Source: DASRTE01 sp035656095
GTDB taxonomy: Bacteria; Actinomycetota; Actinomycetes; Jiangellales; Jiangellaceae
NCBI GenBank assembly: GCA_035656095.1
Contig: DASRTE010000171.1
Location: 1-38,748 of the forward strand
DNA: 38,748 nucleotides
Reading direction: 5' to 3'
The position numbers and the translations under genes are program-made. Shown piece by piece: positions 30,571-38,748 of this stretch. A model generated the notes under the pieces. The model made no database searches and was not told the origin of the DNA. It saw only the letters and a list, made by a program, of their open reading frames with translations. How positions within the stretch are numbered: position 1 is the first letter of the stretch; each line of letters begins with the position of its first letter.

Positions 30571-32582
30571 ACCCCCGAGTCTGTCAGGACTGCCGGCAGC
30601 GGCTCGGCGTGCACGATCGTCAGCGACGAGACCGCGCGGGTGAGCGCCACGTACAGGCGACGCAGTCCGCGCGGTTCGGCCACGACGATCTGCGCAGGTT
30701 CGACGACGACGACGTGGTCGAACTCGAGCCCCTTCGACAGTGTCGCCGGCACGAGCATCAGCCGCGGGTCGTCCTCGTCGTCCGGCGCCCCGGTGGTCAG
30801 CCCGGCCTGGACGAAGGCCCGCCGGAGACTGCCGACGACCGCGTCGGCGGCGATGATCCCGATCGACCCCTCACGCGTGGACACGTCCGCGACGACCCGG
30901 ACGACGGCAGCGGCGATTCCGGGCCCGTCGTCGACGCGGACGACGTCGAGCCGTCCCGGATTCGTACGGACCGGCTCGGGCGGTGCCACCGACGGGGCGA
31001 TCGAGGGCAGCAGCCGCGCCGCCAGCGCCACGACCGCGGCCGGAACGCGGTAACCCTTACGCAGGACCTCGACGTGGGCGTCCTGGGTGCCGAGATGGCG
31101 GAGCGCCTCCGTCCACGACGCGGTAGCCCACGGCGTGGTCCCCTGCGCGATGTCCCCGAGTACCGTCGCGGAACCGGTCGCCGCGCGCCGGCCGACTGCT
31201 CGGAGTTCCATCGGCGAGAGGTCCTGGGCCTCGTCGAGCACGACGTGCCCGACCGTCTCCGTGCGCTCGACGACGCCGCGGGCCTCGTCGACCAGGACGG
31301 TGTCGGCGTGCGACCACGGTGCGGTCCGCGGACCGCGCGCCGGCGGGTCCCACCGCAGCAGGCGTCGTTCCGAGGGTTCCAGCAGGTCTCCGGCCACCTC
31401 GTCGAGGTACTCGGGCTCACCGAGCAGACGCATGATCAACCGGACCGGGTCGACCGCGGGCCAGACCGTCTCGACGTGATCCCGCACCGGCCTGGACCGG
31501 GCGACCGCGTCCTGGATCCGGTCGTCGGTGATCACGCCGGCGTCCTCCATCCGCAGCAGCACGAGGTGCGCGAGGCGCTGTGGCAGCAGTGACCGGCCGA
31601 CGCCGTAGGTGTCGCCGCGCGCCCGCATCGCCTCGACAGCTTCGGCCAGGTCGTGGGCCGGAATCCGCCATCGCCGGGTGCCGCGGGGCACGACCAGTGG
31701 CTCGGATGTCTCGCGGAGATGACCCCACACCGCCCGGCGCACTACCTCGGCCAGACGGGCGTCGCCCTTCAGGGCGGCGACTTCGGGTGGATCGAGACGC
31801 CGGACGGGCACGCTCTCGACGAGTTCGGCGACGGTGACCTGGCGGACGTCCACCTCGCCGAGCGCTGGGAGCACCTGCCCGATGTAGTGCAGGAAGGCGC
31901 GGTTGGGGCCTACGACGAGCACGCCGCTGCGGGCCAGTCGGCGGCGGTATGCGTGCAGCAGATAGGCGGCCCGGTGCAGCCCGACCGCCGTCTTGCCGGT
32001 CCCAGGCGCGCCCTGGACGCACACCGTGCGGTCGAGGTCGGCGCGGACCACCTCGTCCTGGTCCGGCTGGATGGTGGCGACGATGTCGCGCATCGGACCC
32101 ACGCGGGGCCGCTCGATCTCCTCGGTGAGGATGCGGCTGGTGATGTCGGCCTCCGCGGCGTCGCGGAGGTGCTCGTCCTCGTAGGAGGTGATCTCGCCGC
32201 GGGCGAACCCGAAACGGCGGCGCAGCGTGACCCCCTGCGGGTCGCGGCGCGTGGCCCGGTAGAAGGCACGCGAGACGTCCGCCCGCCAGTCGACGACGAC
32301 CGGGTCGCCGGCGCCGTCCATGACGTGCCGACGCCCGATGTGCAACGACTCCGGCTCCTGCTCCCCGAGGTCGATGCGGCCGAAGAACAACGGAACGGAC
32401 GGGTCGTCGACCAGCGCCCGGGCACGCCGGTCCAGCGCCGCCTGCAGATAGCCCTCGGAGACCGGGTCCCCGCCCTGGGCGGTGAGCGACAACGTGTGTT
32501 CGCGCATCCGGCGTAGGTCGTCGCGAGCGCGGCGCAGGTAGTCGCGCTCGGCCGTGAGGGCCGCGTCGCCGTCAAAGGTCAC
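30567..32582 (-). CDS. UvrD-like RNA-polymerase recycling ATPase (HelD/HelR type)
   Basis: A 671-residue superfamily 1 ATPase. The N-terminus is a coiled-coil-like arm (AERDYLRRARDDLRRMREHT), as in HelD-class proteins that enter the RNA polymerase secondary channel. The Walker A motif GAPGTGKT is at residues 191-198 (preceded by the Q-motif region IQPDQDEVVRADL), with the DE-type Walker B motif HVVLDEAQDLSPMEL and GLEFDHVVVVEP and RRLYVALTRAVSSL as C-terminal motifs. Family members remove stalled or rifampicin-bound RNA polymerase from DNA; HelR forms give rifamycin tolerance. At 671 residues it is shorter than known HelD proteins (about 730), so an arm may be reduced. It overlaps the XPB stop by 11 nt. 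Confidence 0.88.
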   Translation of the reverse strand: MTFDGDAALTAERDYLRRARDDLRRMREHTLSLTAQGGDPVSEGYLQAALDRRARALVDDPSVPLFFGRIDLGEQEPESLHIGRRHVMDGAGDPVVVDWRADVSRAFYRATRRDPQGVTLRRRFGFARGEITSYEDEHLRDAAEADITSRILTEEIERPRVGPMRDIVATIQPDQDEVVRADLDRTVCVQGAPGTGKTAVGLHRAAYLLHAYRRRLARSGVLVVGPNRAFLHYIGQVLPALGEVDVRQVTVAELVESVPVRRLDPPEVAALKGDARLAEVVRRAVWGHLRETSEPLVVPRGTRRWRIPAHDLAEAVEAMRARGDTYGVGRSLLPQRLAHLVLLRMEDAGVITDDRIQDAVARSRPVRDHVETVWPAVDPVRLIMRLLGEPEYLDEVAGDLLEPSERRLLRWDPPARGPRTAPWSHADTVLVDEARGVVERTETVGHVVLDEAQDLSPMELRAVGRRAATGSATVLGDIAQGTTPWATASWTEALRHLGTQDAHVEVLRKGYRVPAAVVALAARLLPSIAPSVAPPEPVRTNPGRLDVVRVDDGPGIAAAVVRVVADVSTREGSIGIIAADAVVGSLRRAFVQAGLTTGAPDDEDDPRLMLVPATLSKGLEFDHVVVVEPAQIVVAEPRGLRRLYVALTRAVSSLTIVHAEPLPAVLTDSGV

Positions 32583-34221
32583 CGTGCAGGACGTCCTCGG
32601 CGTCGACTATCCGGTACGCGTAACCCTGCTCGGCGAGGAAGCGCTGCCGGTGCTGGGCGAAGTCCTGGTCCACGGTGTCCCGCGCCACCACCGAGTAGAA
32701 ACGGGCGGTCCGGCCGTCCGACTTCGGCCGCAGGATGCGGCCGAGCCGCTGCGCCTCCTCCTGGCGGGACCCGAAGGTGCCGGATACCTGGATCGCCACG
32801 CTCGCCTCGGGCAGGTCGATGGAGAAGTTCGCGACCTTGCTGACGACCAGCGTCGGCACCTCGCCGGCGCGGAACGCCTCGTACAGCCGCTGCCGCTCGC
32901 GGACCGTGGTCTCGCCCTTGACGACCGGCGCGTCGAGGCGTTCGGCGAGGTCGTCGAGCTGGTCGATGTACTGACCGATGACCAGTGTCTGGGCGCCGGC
33001 GTGCCGGGCGACGAGCTGCTCGACGACGCGGGTCTTGGTGTCGGTGGTCGAGCAGAGCCGGTAACGGTCGTCGGGCTCGGCGGTCGCGTACGCCAGCCGT
33101 TCGCCCTCGGTGAGCGTGACCCGTACCTCGACGCAGTCGGCCGGAGCGATCCATCCCTGGTTCTCGATCTCCCTCCAGGGCGCGTCGTAGCGCTTCGGAC
33201 CGATCAGCGTGAAGACGTCGTCCTCGCGGCCGTCCTCGCGGATCAGCGTCGCCGTGAGGCCGAGGCGCCTGCGGGCCTGCAGGTCGGCCGTCATGCGGAA
33301 GATCGGAGCGGGCAGCAGGTGCACCTCGTCGTAGACGATCAGGCCCCAGTCGTGGGCGTCGAGCAGCTCCAGATGTGTATAGACGCCGTGACGTCGCGTC
33401 GTCATGACCTGGTAGGTGGCGACGGTGACCGGCCGGATCTCCTTCTTGGCGCCGGAGTACTCGCCGATCTCGTCCTCGGTGAGGCTGGTGCGGCGCACGA
33501 GCTCGTCGCGCCATTGCCGGGCGGCGACGGTGTTGGTCACCAGGACCAGGGTCGTGGCGCCGGCCCGGGCCATGGCGGCCGCGCCGACCAGCGTCTTGCC
33601 GGCACCGCACGGCAGCACCACCACACCGGAACCCCCGTGCCAGAAGCCCTCCGCGGCCTCGCGCTGGTACGGGCGGAGCTTCCAGCCGTCCTCGACCAGG
33701 GCGATCGGGTGCGCCTCGCCGTCGACGTACCCGGCGAGATCCTCTGCCGGCCAGCCGAGCTTGACCAGGGCCTGCTTGAGATTGCCGCGCTCACTGGGAT
33801 GGACGACGACGGCGTCGCCGTCGAGCCGCGCGCCGACGAGGGGCCGCACCCGCTTGGAGCGGAGGACCTCCTCCAGCACCGGCCGGTCGGTGCTGTGCAG
33901 CACGAGTCCGTGAACCGGATCGGACTCCAGACGCAGGCGCCCGTAGCGTGCCATCGTCTCCGCGACGTCGACGAGCAGCGCGTGCGGGACGGGATAACGC
34001 GAGTGGCTCAACAGCGTGTCGACGACCTGCTCGGCGTCATGGCCGGCGGCACGGGCGTTCCAGAGGCCCAGCGGCGTCAGGCGGTAGGTGTGGACGTGCT
34101 CCGGCGCGCGTTCGAGCTCGGCGAACGGGGCGATGGCGCGGCGGCAGGCGTCGGCCTGGTCGTGGTCGACCTCGAGGAGCAGGGTCTTGTCGCTCTGGAC
34201 GATCAAGGGTCCGTCGGTCAC
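32572..34221 (-). CDS. DNA repair helicase XPB
   Basis: A 549-residue superfamily 2 DNA helicase closely resembling mycobacterial XPB (Rv0861c). Walker A PCGAGKT is at 204-210, DEVH box at 298-301, and motif VI-type QRLGRILRPKSDGR near the C-terminus; the start matches the recalled mycobacterial XPB start (TDGPLIVQSDKT). XPB unwinds or translocates on DNA in 3'-5' direction and in eukaryotes belongs to TFIIH; its bacterial role in repair is less certain. The GTG at 34221 follows AAGGA and is preferred over the TTG at 34227. It sits between the WYL protein gene and the HelR-like gene. Confidence 0.95.
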   Translation of the reverse strand: MTDGPLIVQSDKTLLLEVDHDQADACRRAIAPFAELERAPEHVHTYRLTPLGLWNARAAGHDAEQVVDTLLSHSRYPVPHALLVDVAETMARYGRLRLESDPVHGLVLHSTDRPVLEEVLRSKRVRPLVGARLDGDAVVVHPSERGNLKQALVKLGWPAEDLAGYVDGEAHPIALVEDGWKLRPYQREAAEGFWHGGSGVVVLPCGAGKTLVGAAAMARAGATTLVLVTNTVAARQWRDELVRRTSLTEDEIGEYSGAKKEIRPVTVATYQVMTTRRHGVYTHLELLDAHDWGLIVYDEVHLLPAPIFRMTADLQARRRLGLTATLIREDGREDDVFTLIGPKRYDAPWREIENQGWIAPADCVEVRVTLTEGERLAYATAEPDDRYRLCSTTDTKTRVVEQLVARHAGAQTLVIGQYIDQLDDLAERLDAPVVKGETTVRERQRLYEAFRAGEVPTLVVSKVANFSIDLPEASVAIQVSGTFGSRQEEAQRLGRILRPKSDGRTARFYSVVARDTVDQDFAQHRQRFLAEQGYAYRIVDAEDVLHGDL

Positions 34222-34308
34222 GGGCAATCCTTCGGGATAGCGGGTCTGCCATTGTCCAACAGACGGGCATGTGAATGTGCTTCCCGGCTGCGCCGCGCTG
34301 GTACGGGT

Positions 34309-36696
34309 TCACGCGGCGTCGACCGGCGCCACCCCGCTGATGCGGTGGACGGCGAACGAGCGCACCTCCCCCGAGCGGTGGTCGTACGCCGCGAGCCAGC
34401 CGCCTTCGAGGCGAACCGGATCGACGACGCGTTCGCTGGTGGCGCCGTGGTGGTCGACGTAGCCGATCCACACGGTGGCGCCGTCGTCGAGCGCGCGGCG
34501 CAGGTCGGCGAGGGTCTGTGCGGACACGCTGCGGCCCAGCCGGCCTGGAGCGGCGGCCTGCGGTCGCCCGGCGGCGCTGCGGTCGCCGGCCCTGAGGGCG
34601 CGGACCGCGGCTGCGAGCAGCGAGTCGGACGGCGGGGGGCGCTCGGCCAGCAACGGCTCCGGCGCGGGGCGGGCGGGGGCGCGGCGAGCATGGGCCCGGG
34701 CTATGACCACCGAACCGTCCGCCGCCTCTGCCGACGGCCGGAGGCCCATGCTGCGCAGCCGCTCGAGGAGCGCGCCGGCGTCGAGTTCGGACGCCAGCAC
34801 CGTGGGCGCGAGCCGCCGCAGGCCGAGTGCACCTGAGAGCGGGTCGGCCAGGATCTGCGCCAGCACGGCCTGGTCGTCACAGCGGACGAACGCCGATGCC
34901 GCGCCGACCCGCAGGGTGCCGTGCTGCCGGGCGACGTCATCGACCAGGTAGGTCAGCGGCTGCGGCACCGGCGTCCGTGACACGGCTGCGAGGAACCCGT
35001 GCAGGTCGGCCGCCGTGCGTCCGCCGTCGAGAGCACGGCGGACCGACTCCGCGGTGAAACGGTGGACCGTCGCGCCACCTCTGCTCTCGACGTCGGAGAC
35101 CAGGGCGAGCTCGCGGGCCAGATCGTCGCGGAGGGGGCCGGGCGCGACGGCTGTGAGGTCGGCCTGGATCAGCACGTGGTCGAGCGGTTCGGGCAGGACG
35201 GCGGCGAGGGCTTCCGCTGCGGCCTTCGCGGCAGGCTCGGCAGCGCGTCCGTCGAGCAGCGGCCGCACGTAGCCGGCCAGTGCGCCGTGACCCGTGATAC
35301 CGAGGAGTTCAGCCTCCCGAAGCGTCCAGCCGACGAGGTCGTCGCGCAGCCGTCCACCGCGGCGCGGACGGGTCCAGCGGACGGCCTGCAGGACACCATC
35401 GCGTTCTGCGGCGGCACCGGCGGGAAGGTCAGCCAGGACGTCGAGCACGATCCGGCGGATCTCCGGCGCCAGTGGGCGGTCGAGGTCGCGACCGAGCGGG
35501 GGGACCGGCCGGTCGCGCTCGTCCCTCGTACCCACCAGCCCCGTGGTCCGGCTGGTGGTCAACCATGTGGTCGCCAACGCGGTCCACTGCTGGGCCGGGT
35601 CGAGCCGCCGCCATGCGTCGGAGGCCGGCGTCGGCAACCAGAGCTCGTCGAAGTCGCTGCTCGGCGCCACCAGGCCGGCGGCGTACGCGAGGTCGGCGAG
35701 CAGCGCAGACCCGGCCTCGTCGAGATGGAGCAACCGGGGTAGGCGGCGTAGATCGCGGACGCCGAGGCCGCCAGTGCGCAGGACCGTCGGAGGCTCGTCC
35801 TCCCATGCGTCGAGAAGTGCCTCGATGCGGCGCACGGTCTCGAACGCGCCTGCACCTGCGGTCCGGTCGACTGCCGGGGGGTCTCGCTGGTGCGTGATCT
35901 CAGGGGTGGGTGGATCGGTGGTGATCGCCGGGTGGATGACCTCGCCTCGCAGGTGCAGGCCGATCTCGCGCGGGAGGACGACGGTGACGTCGTCGACGGG
36001 GACGAGCAGACCGAGCGCCAGCAGGTGCTCGACAGGGGTGCGGGCGGACGTGCGGTCGACATCGCGACGGGCATCGCTCACCGTGCCGGTGGGCGGGCCG
36101 TCGGCCAGGGTGCGCAGCGCGGCCACCGGCTCGGTACCGAGTTCCGCCAGCAGGGTGTCGAGGTCGTCGGTGAGCGCCTTCGCGATGGCATCTGCGTCGG
36201 CGGCGGGATCGCCGGCGGTGGGCAGCCCCAGGTCGGCTGCGATGCGGGCCAGGCGCGCGGGTGAGTGCGCCATGAGGGCCTGGCGGGCCGGTGGGCCCAG
36301 GCCGGCGGGGAATGGGCCGAGCGCCTCGTATGCGGCACGGACGAGACGTGGTGACCGCTTGCCACCCCAGACCAGCGCCTTCGTCCACAGTCTGTCGATC
36401 GCTCTGTTCGCGATGGTTGCCGTCACCCCGAGCACGGCTCGCACGGCCGTCGGTGTGGTGGGCTCGGGGAGGACGGCGAGCACGTCGACGACCTGAAGGT
36501 CGAAGCGGTCGAGCCGGTCGAGAGCCCGCACGACCGACGCTCTCGTCGTCGCGCGCGACGCGAGTTGGGCGATGTCGACCGGCACCGGCGTGACCAGGTC
36601 GGGGCGGGCTCGCAGCAGCGCCGCAAGCTCGTCGTCGGACCGCGCGCGCAGGTCGTCGGCCAGGCTGCGCGGCGCGCTCGTTCCGTTTCCGCCCAT
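34309..36696 (-). CDS. Helicase-associated WYL-domain protein (Rv0862c-like)
   Basis: A 795-residue protein with an N-terminal region of repeated helical modules (SLADDLRARSDDELAALLRA and onward), a large central helicase-associated region, and a C-terminal WYL domain (VWIGYVDHHGATSERVVDP, then GGWLAAYDHRSGEVRSFAVHRI). No helicase motifs are present. In mycobacteria the homologue sits next to XPB; a partner or regulatory role is inferred from this synteny. The ATG at 36696 begins MGGNGTSAPRSLADD; a longer start at 36738 lacks conservation. TACCGT 7 nt upstream suggests a leaderless mRNA. Confidence 0.88.
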   Translation of the reverse strand: MGGNGTSAPRSLADDLRARSDDELAALLRARPDLVTPVPVDIAQLASRATTRASVVRALDRLDRFDLQVVDVLAVLPEPTTPTAVRAVLGVTATIANRAIDRLWTKALVWGGKRSPRLVRAAYEALGPFPAGLGPPARQALMAHSPARLARIAADLGLPTAGDPAADADAIAKALTDDLDTLLAELGTEPVAALRTLADGPPTGTVSDARRDVDRTSARTPVEHLLALGLLVPVDDVTVVLPREIGLHLRGEVIHPAITTDPPTPEITHQRDPPAVDRTAGAGAFETVRRIEALLDAWEDEPPTVLRTGGLGVRDLRRLPRLLHLDEAGSALLADLAYAAGLVAPSSDFDELWLPTPASDAWRRLDPAQQWTALATTWLTTSRTTGLVGTRDERDRPVPPLGRDLDRPLAPEIRRIVLDVLADLPAGAAAERDGVLQAVRWTRPRRGGRLRDDLVGWTLREAELLGITGHGALAGYVRPLLDGRAAEPAAKAAAEALAAVLPEPLDHVLIQADLTAVAPGPLRDDLARELALVSDVESRGGATVHRFTAESVRRALDGGRTAADLHGFLAAVSRTPVPQPLTYLVDDVARQHGTLRVGAASAFVRCDDQAVLAQILADPLSGALGLRRLAPTVLASELDAGALLERLRSMGLRPSAEAADGSVVIARAHARRAPARPAPEPLLAERPPPSDSLLAAAVRALRAGDRSAAGRPQAAAPGRLGRSVSAQTLADLRRALDDGATVWIGYVDHHGATSERVVDPVRLEGGWLAAYDHRSGEVRSFAVHRISGVAPVDAA

Positions 36697-36703
36697 CCGG
36701 ACT

Positions 36704-36709
36704 ACGGTA
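36704..36709 (-). promoter_or_regulatory. -10 box of a probable leaderless promoter (WYL protein gene)
   Basis: TACCGT on the minus strand is separated from the ATG at 36696 by exactly 7 nt, with no Shine-Dalgarno sequence. This promoter would drive the WYL-XPB-HelR-M20 run. Confidence 0.45.
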
Positions 36710-36868
36710 CGGCGCCCGCTGGTGACGGGCGAAGCCAAGGCGGTGATGTGCGGTCCGTCCTGGCGGGCCTACCGGTGGCCCAGGCGTGTGCCCATGATGT
36801 CTGTGGCGTTCTGCAGGATGTCGGCTTGGATCAGAATCCATCGGCATGGTTCGAGGAGGAGAGGTTTC

Positions 36869-37315
36869 GTGCAGAGGGAGCAAGGGTTCCCAGAGCTACG
36901 GCAGGTGGTCCTGGACTGCACCGACGCACGGGTGCTGGCGGAGTTCTACCGCCGACTGTTGGGCCTTCGGTACCGGCCCGGTGACGAGCCGCCGGCTCCG
37001 GGCGAACCGGATCCCGCGGGCCAGGACTGGCTGGTGCTGCGGGACGACACCGCCGGAAACGCCAGTATGGCGTTCCAGCATGTGGCCGCGCTTCCGGAGG
37101 CGACGTGGCCGGAGGGCCCGATCCCTCAGCAACTGCACCTGGACATGACGGTGCCCACGACAGCGGATCTCGACGTTCAGCACGAGCGGGCTCTGGCCCT
37201 CGGCGCTCGACTGCTCCTCGACCGCTCCGACGACGCCGAGGAGCCGCTACGGGTCTATGCCGACCCGGCCGGGCATCCGTTCTGCATCTTCGTGGACAGC
37301 CAAGCCGCAGTCTGA
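36869..37315 (+). CDS. VOC superfamily (glyoxalase-like) protein
   Basis: A 148-residue vicinal-oxygen-chelate protein: LRQVVLDCTDARVLAEFYRRLLG at the start, LHLDMTVPTTADLD in the middle, and VYADPAGHPFCIFVD at the end, as in glyoxalase_6-type proteins. No reaction can be assigned. The GTG at 36869 has a strong GAGGAGAGG upstream. The 172 nt before it, up to the divergent WYL gene, contain no gene. Confidence 0.85.
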   Translation: MQREQGFPELRQVVLDCTDARVLAEFYRRLLGLRYRPGDEPPAPGEPDPAGQDWLVLRDDTAGNASMAFQHVAALPEATWPEGPIPQQLHLDMTVPTTADLDVQHERALALGARLLLDRSDDAEEPLRVYADPAGHPFCIFVDSQAAV

Positions 37316-37389
37316 CCGTCTATCGCGACGGCAATCGCCATGTGACTCATCCCAGTGGATGTGCGCCGGTGTTTGTCGGACCGGGCCGG

Positions 37390-37395
37390 TAGGGT
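37390..37395 (+). promoter_or_regulatory. -10 box before the DUF222 gene
   Basis: TAGGGT is followed by 7 nt and then the ATG at 37403, again a leaderless arrangement. The gene it serves is frameshifted. Confidence 0.4.
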
Positions 37396-37402
37396 CGAAC
37401 AC

Positions 37403-38748
37403 ATGTTCGGATCTGCGGATGACGCGCACGGCGTGGCGATGCGGCGGCCCGGGCGATCACCGCCGCGGTGGCCGCCTCGGCGGCCGGGCAACCGGCCGGT
37501 GTGGTCGATGTGGCCGCGCACCTGCGGCGCACCGGGTACGGGCCGCTGCGGGCCGAGCTGCCCGTCCTGCCGCCGGGGCCGGCGCTGTCCGGGCTGCTCG
37601 ACCGGCTCGACAGTGAGCGGGCCGGCTTGACCGAACACACCCTGGTGGATGTGATCGCCGGCTGGGCCCGGCAGACCGCCCACGGCGAGGCGGCCCAACT
37701 GCGGGCGATCGCGGAACTTGCCGGTCGGGCGATGTTCGCCGGCTGTGCCGAGCACGGCCACGGCGACTCGGCCCACGGCGTGCGGGGCGCGGCGTCGGTC
37801 ATCTCGGCCGAGCTGCGGTTGTCCCCGTCGGCCGCCGTCCAGCGGGTGGCGGTGGCCTGCGAGCTGGTCGACTCGCTGCCGGCCACGCTGGCCGCGCTGG
37901 CCGCCGGGCGGATCGACGGCTACCGGGCCCGGGTGATCGCCGAACAGACCCGCCCGCTGGCCGCCATCCCCGACCTACGCCGGCAGGTCGAGGCGAGCCT
38001 GCTGGCGAAGGCGCCGCGGCAGACCGCCACCCAACTGCGCGCCGCCGCCGGCCGGTACCTGTCGCCGCCGGGCCCGGAACCCGACGGCATGGCCAGCCTG
38101 CCGAACCGGCTGCCCGCCGCCGACGCCGCCGCCCTGTACACCGCCGTCGACGCCGCCGCCCGCCACCTCCAGACCCCGGGTGACGGGCGGACGTTGGATC
38201 AGTTGCGCGCCGACGTGCTGGCCGGGCTCGGCTGGTCGGCCCTGCGGGCGGGGCATCTGGGCTGCTGCCACCCTGACTGCGGCCACCTCAACCAGTGGCT
38301 GGGCACCCGGCGCGGCGGCCGGGCGGCGGCGGTGAACGTGACGGTGGCCTACCCGACGTTGATCGGCGTCGACGACCACCCCGCCCACCTGCACGGGTAC
38401 GGGCCGATCACCGCCGCGGTGGCCCGCCGCATCGCCGCCCACGGCAGCTGGCGGCGGCTGCTCACCGACCCGGCATCCGGCGCCGTCCTCGACGTCGGCC
38501 GCACCCGCTACCCGCCACCGGACCTGGCCGACCACGTCATCGGCCGCGACCTGCCGGTTCCCCACCTGCACCCGGCCGGCCGCAGGCTGCGACCTCGACC
38601 ACACCACCCCGTTCGAGCAGGCCGGCACCACCAGCGCCGCCAACCTCGGGCCGCTGCACCGCGGCCACCACAACGACAAGACCCACCACCGCTGGCGACT
38701 CGACCAACCCGAACCCGGCCGATACATCTGGACCGCACCCACCGGCCA
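37403..38748 (+). pseudogene. Frameshifted DUF222/HNH endonuclease (13E12 type), truncated by the window edge
   Basis: A DUF222 domain (AARAITAAVAASAAGQPAG onwards, with RQTATQLRAAAGRY) and a C-terminal HNH nuclease (CDLDHTTPFEQAG ... ANLGPLHRGHHNDKTHH) are clearly readable, but not in one frame. The ATG reading (MFGSADDAHGVA) joins the body frame only if one G is restored near 37438; the body frame has a stop at 37420. The HNH part is offset at about 38548-38555, where GACCTGCCGG would need five more bases (an ACCTG repeat unit) to keep frame. Cys-x-x-x-x-Cys and the DH...N...H catalytic motif of HNH are intact in the last frame. The gene continues past the right edge. Such genes are abundant, mobile-like paralogues in actinobacteria. 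Confidence 0.82.

Noticed and set aside
32554..34836. 760-residue plus-strand ORF opposite XPB
   Set aside because: It is antisense to XPB and the WYL gene, whose family motifs are unmistakable. Composition is Gly/Asp/Val/Arg-rich without domains, as expected for the mirror frame of GC-rich genes.
1..38748. tRNA or rRNA genes, integrase or attachment sites
   Set aside because: I looked for T-loop-like GGTTCGAATCC sequences and integrase motifs and saw none that fold or read convincingly.

Overview
This is a high-GC (roughly 70 % by eye), gene-dense piece of an actinobacterial chromosome. The placement rests on: a CIRCE-controlled orphan groEL ending in a Gly/Met tail; an XPB helicase with an upstream WYL-type helicase-associated protein (the Rv0861c/Rv0862c pair of mycobacteria); a DUF3263 plus LytR_C pair (Rv0430/Rv0431-like); a class E sortase with its small membrane partner; and a DUF222/HNH (13E12-type) gene. 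Geodermatophilaceae or a related order is my guess, with low confidence. I found no tRNA, rRNA, phage or complete insertion sequence.

Layout. 0-5 kb: a sugar-type ABC binding lipoprotein behind a perfect palindrome, then minus-strand genes for an ACT-domain protein, two DUF202 membrane proteins, a hypothetical protein, a lipoprotein and SoxR. 5-9.3 kb: trehalose synthesis (otsA minus; otsB plus, translationally coupled to a LytR_C protein) and a dienelactone hydrolase. 9.3-10.6 kb: an aldose-epimerase-like protein and an HExxH protein. 10.7-12.4 kb: a SAM-I riboswitch, a threonine-synthase-like PLP enzyme and a MoaD/ThiS-type sulfur carrier. I read this as a candidate protein-thiocarboxylate homocysteine synthase module, the most interesting system here. 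12.4-19.2 kb: sortase E, then two face-to-face cold-shock genes that bracket a three-flavoenzyme operon with its divergent LysR regulator. 19.5-23.7 kb: a hypothetical protein, a phytoene-desaturase-like oxidoreductase, a decayed ABC-2 permease and an HTTM membrane protein pair. 23.8-25.7 kb: tandem CIRCE operators and groEL. 25.7-25.95 kb: a cluster of palindromic repeats around the core GCGCAATGCAA. 26-29.4 kb: CutC, DUF4031, HD-domain and MFS genes. 29.3-36.7 kb: a minus-strand run of helicase-associated WYL protein, XPB, HelD/HelR-type RNA polymerase recycler and M20 peptidase. 36.9-38.7 kb: a VOC protein and a frameshifted DUF222/HNH gene that runs off the edge.

Several genes lack a Shine-Dalgarno sequence but have a TANNNT box 6-7 nt before the start codon, which suggests leaderless mRNAs. 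Functions are inferred from motifs and recalled family knowledge; no database search was possible.
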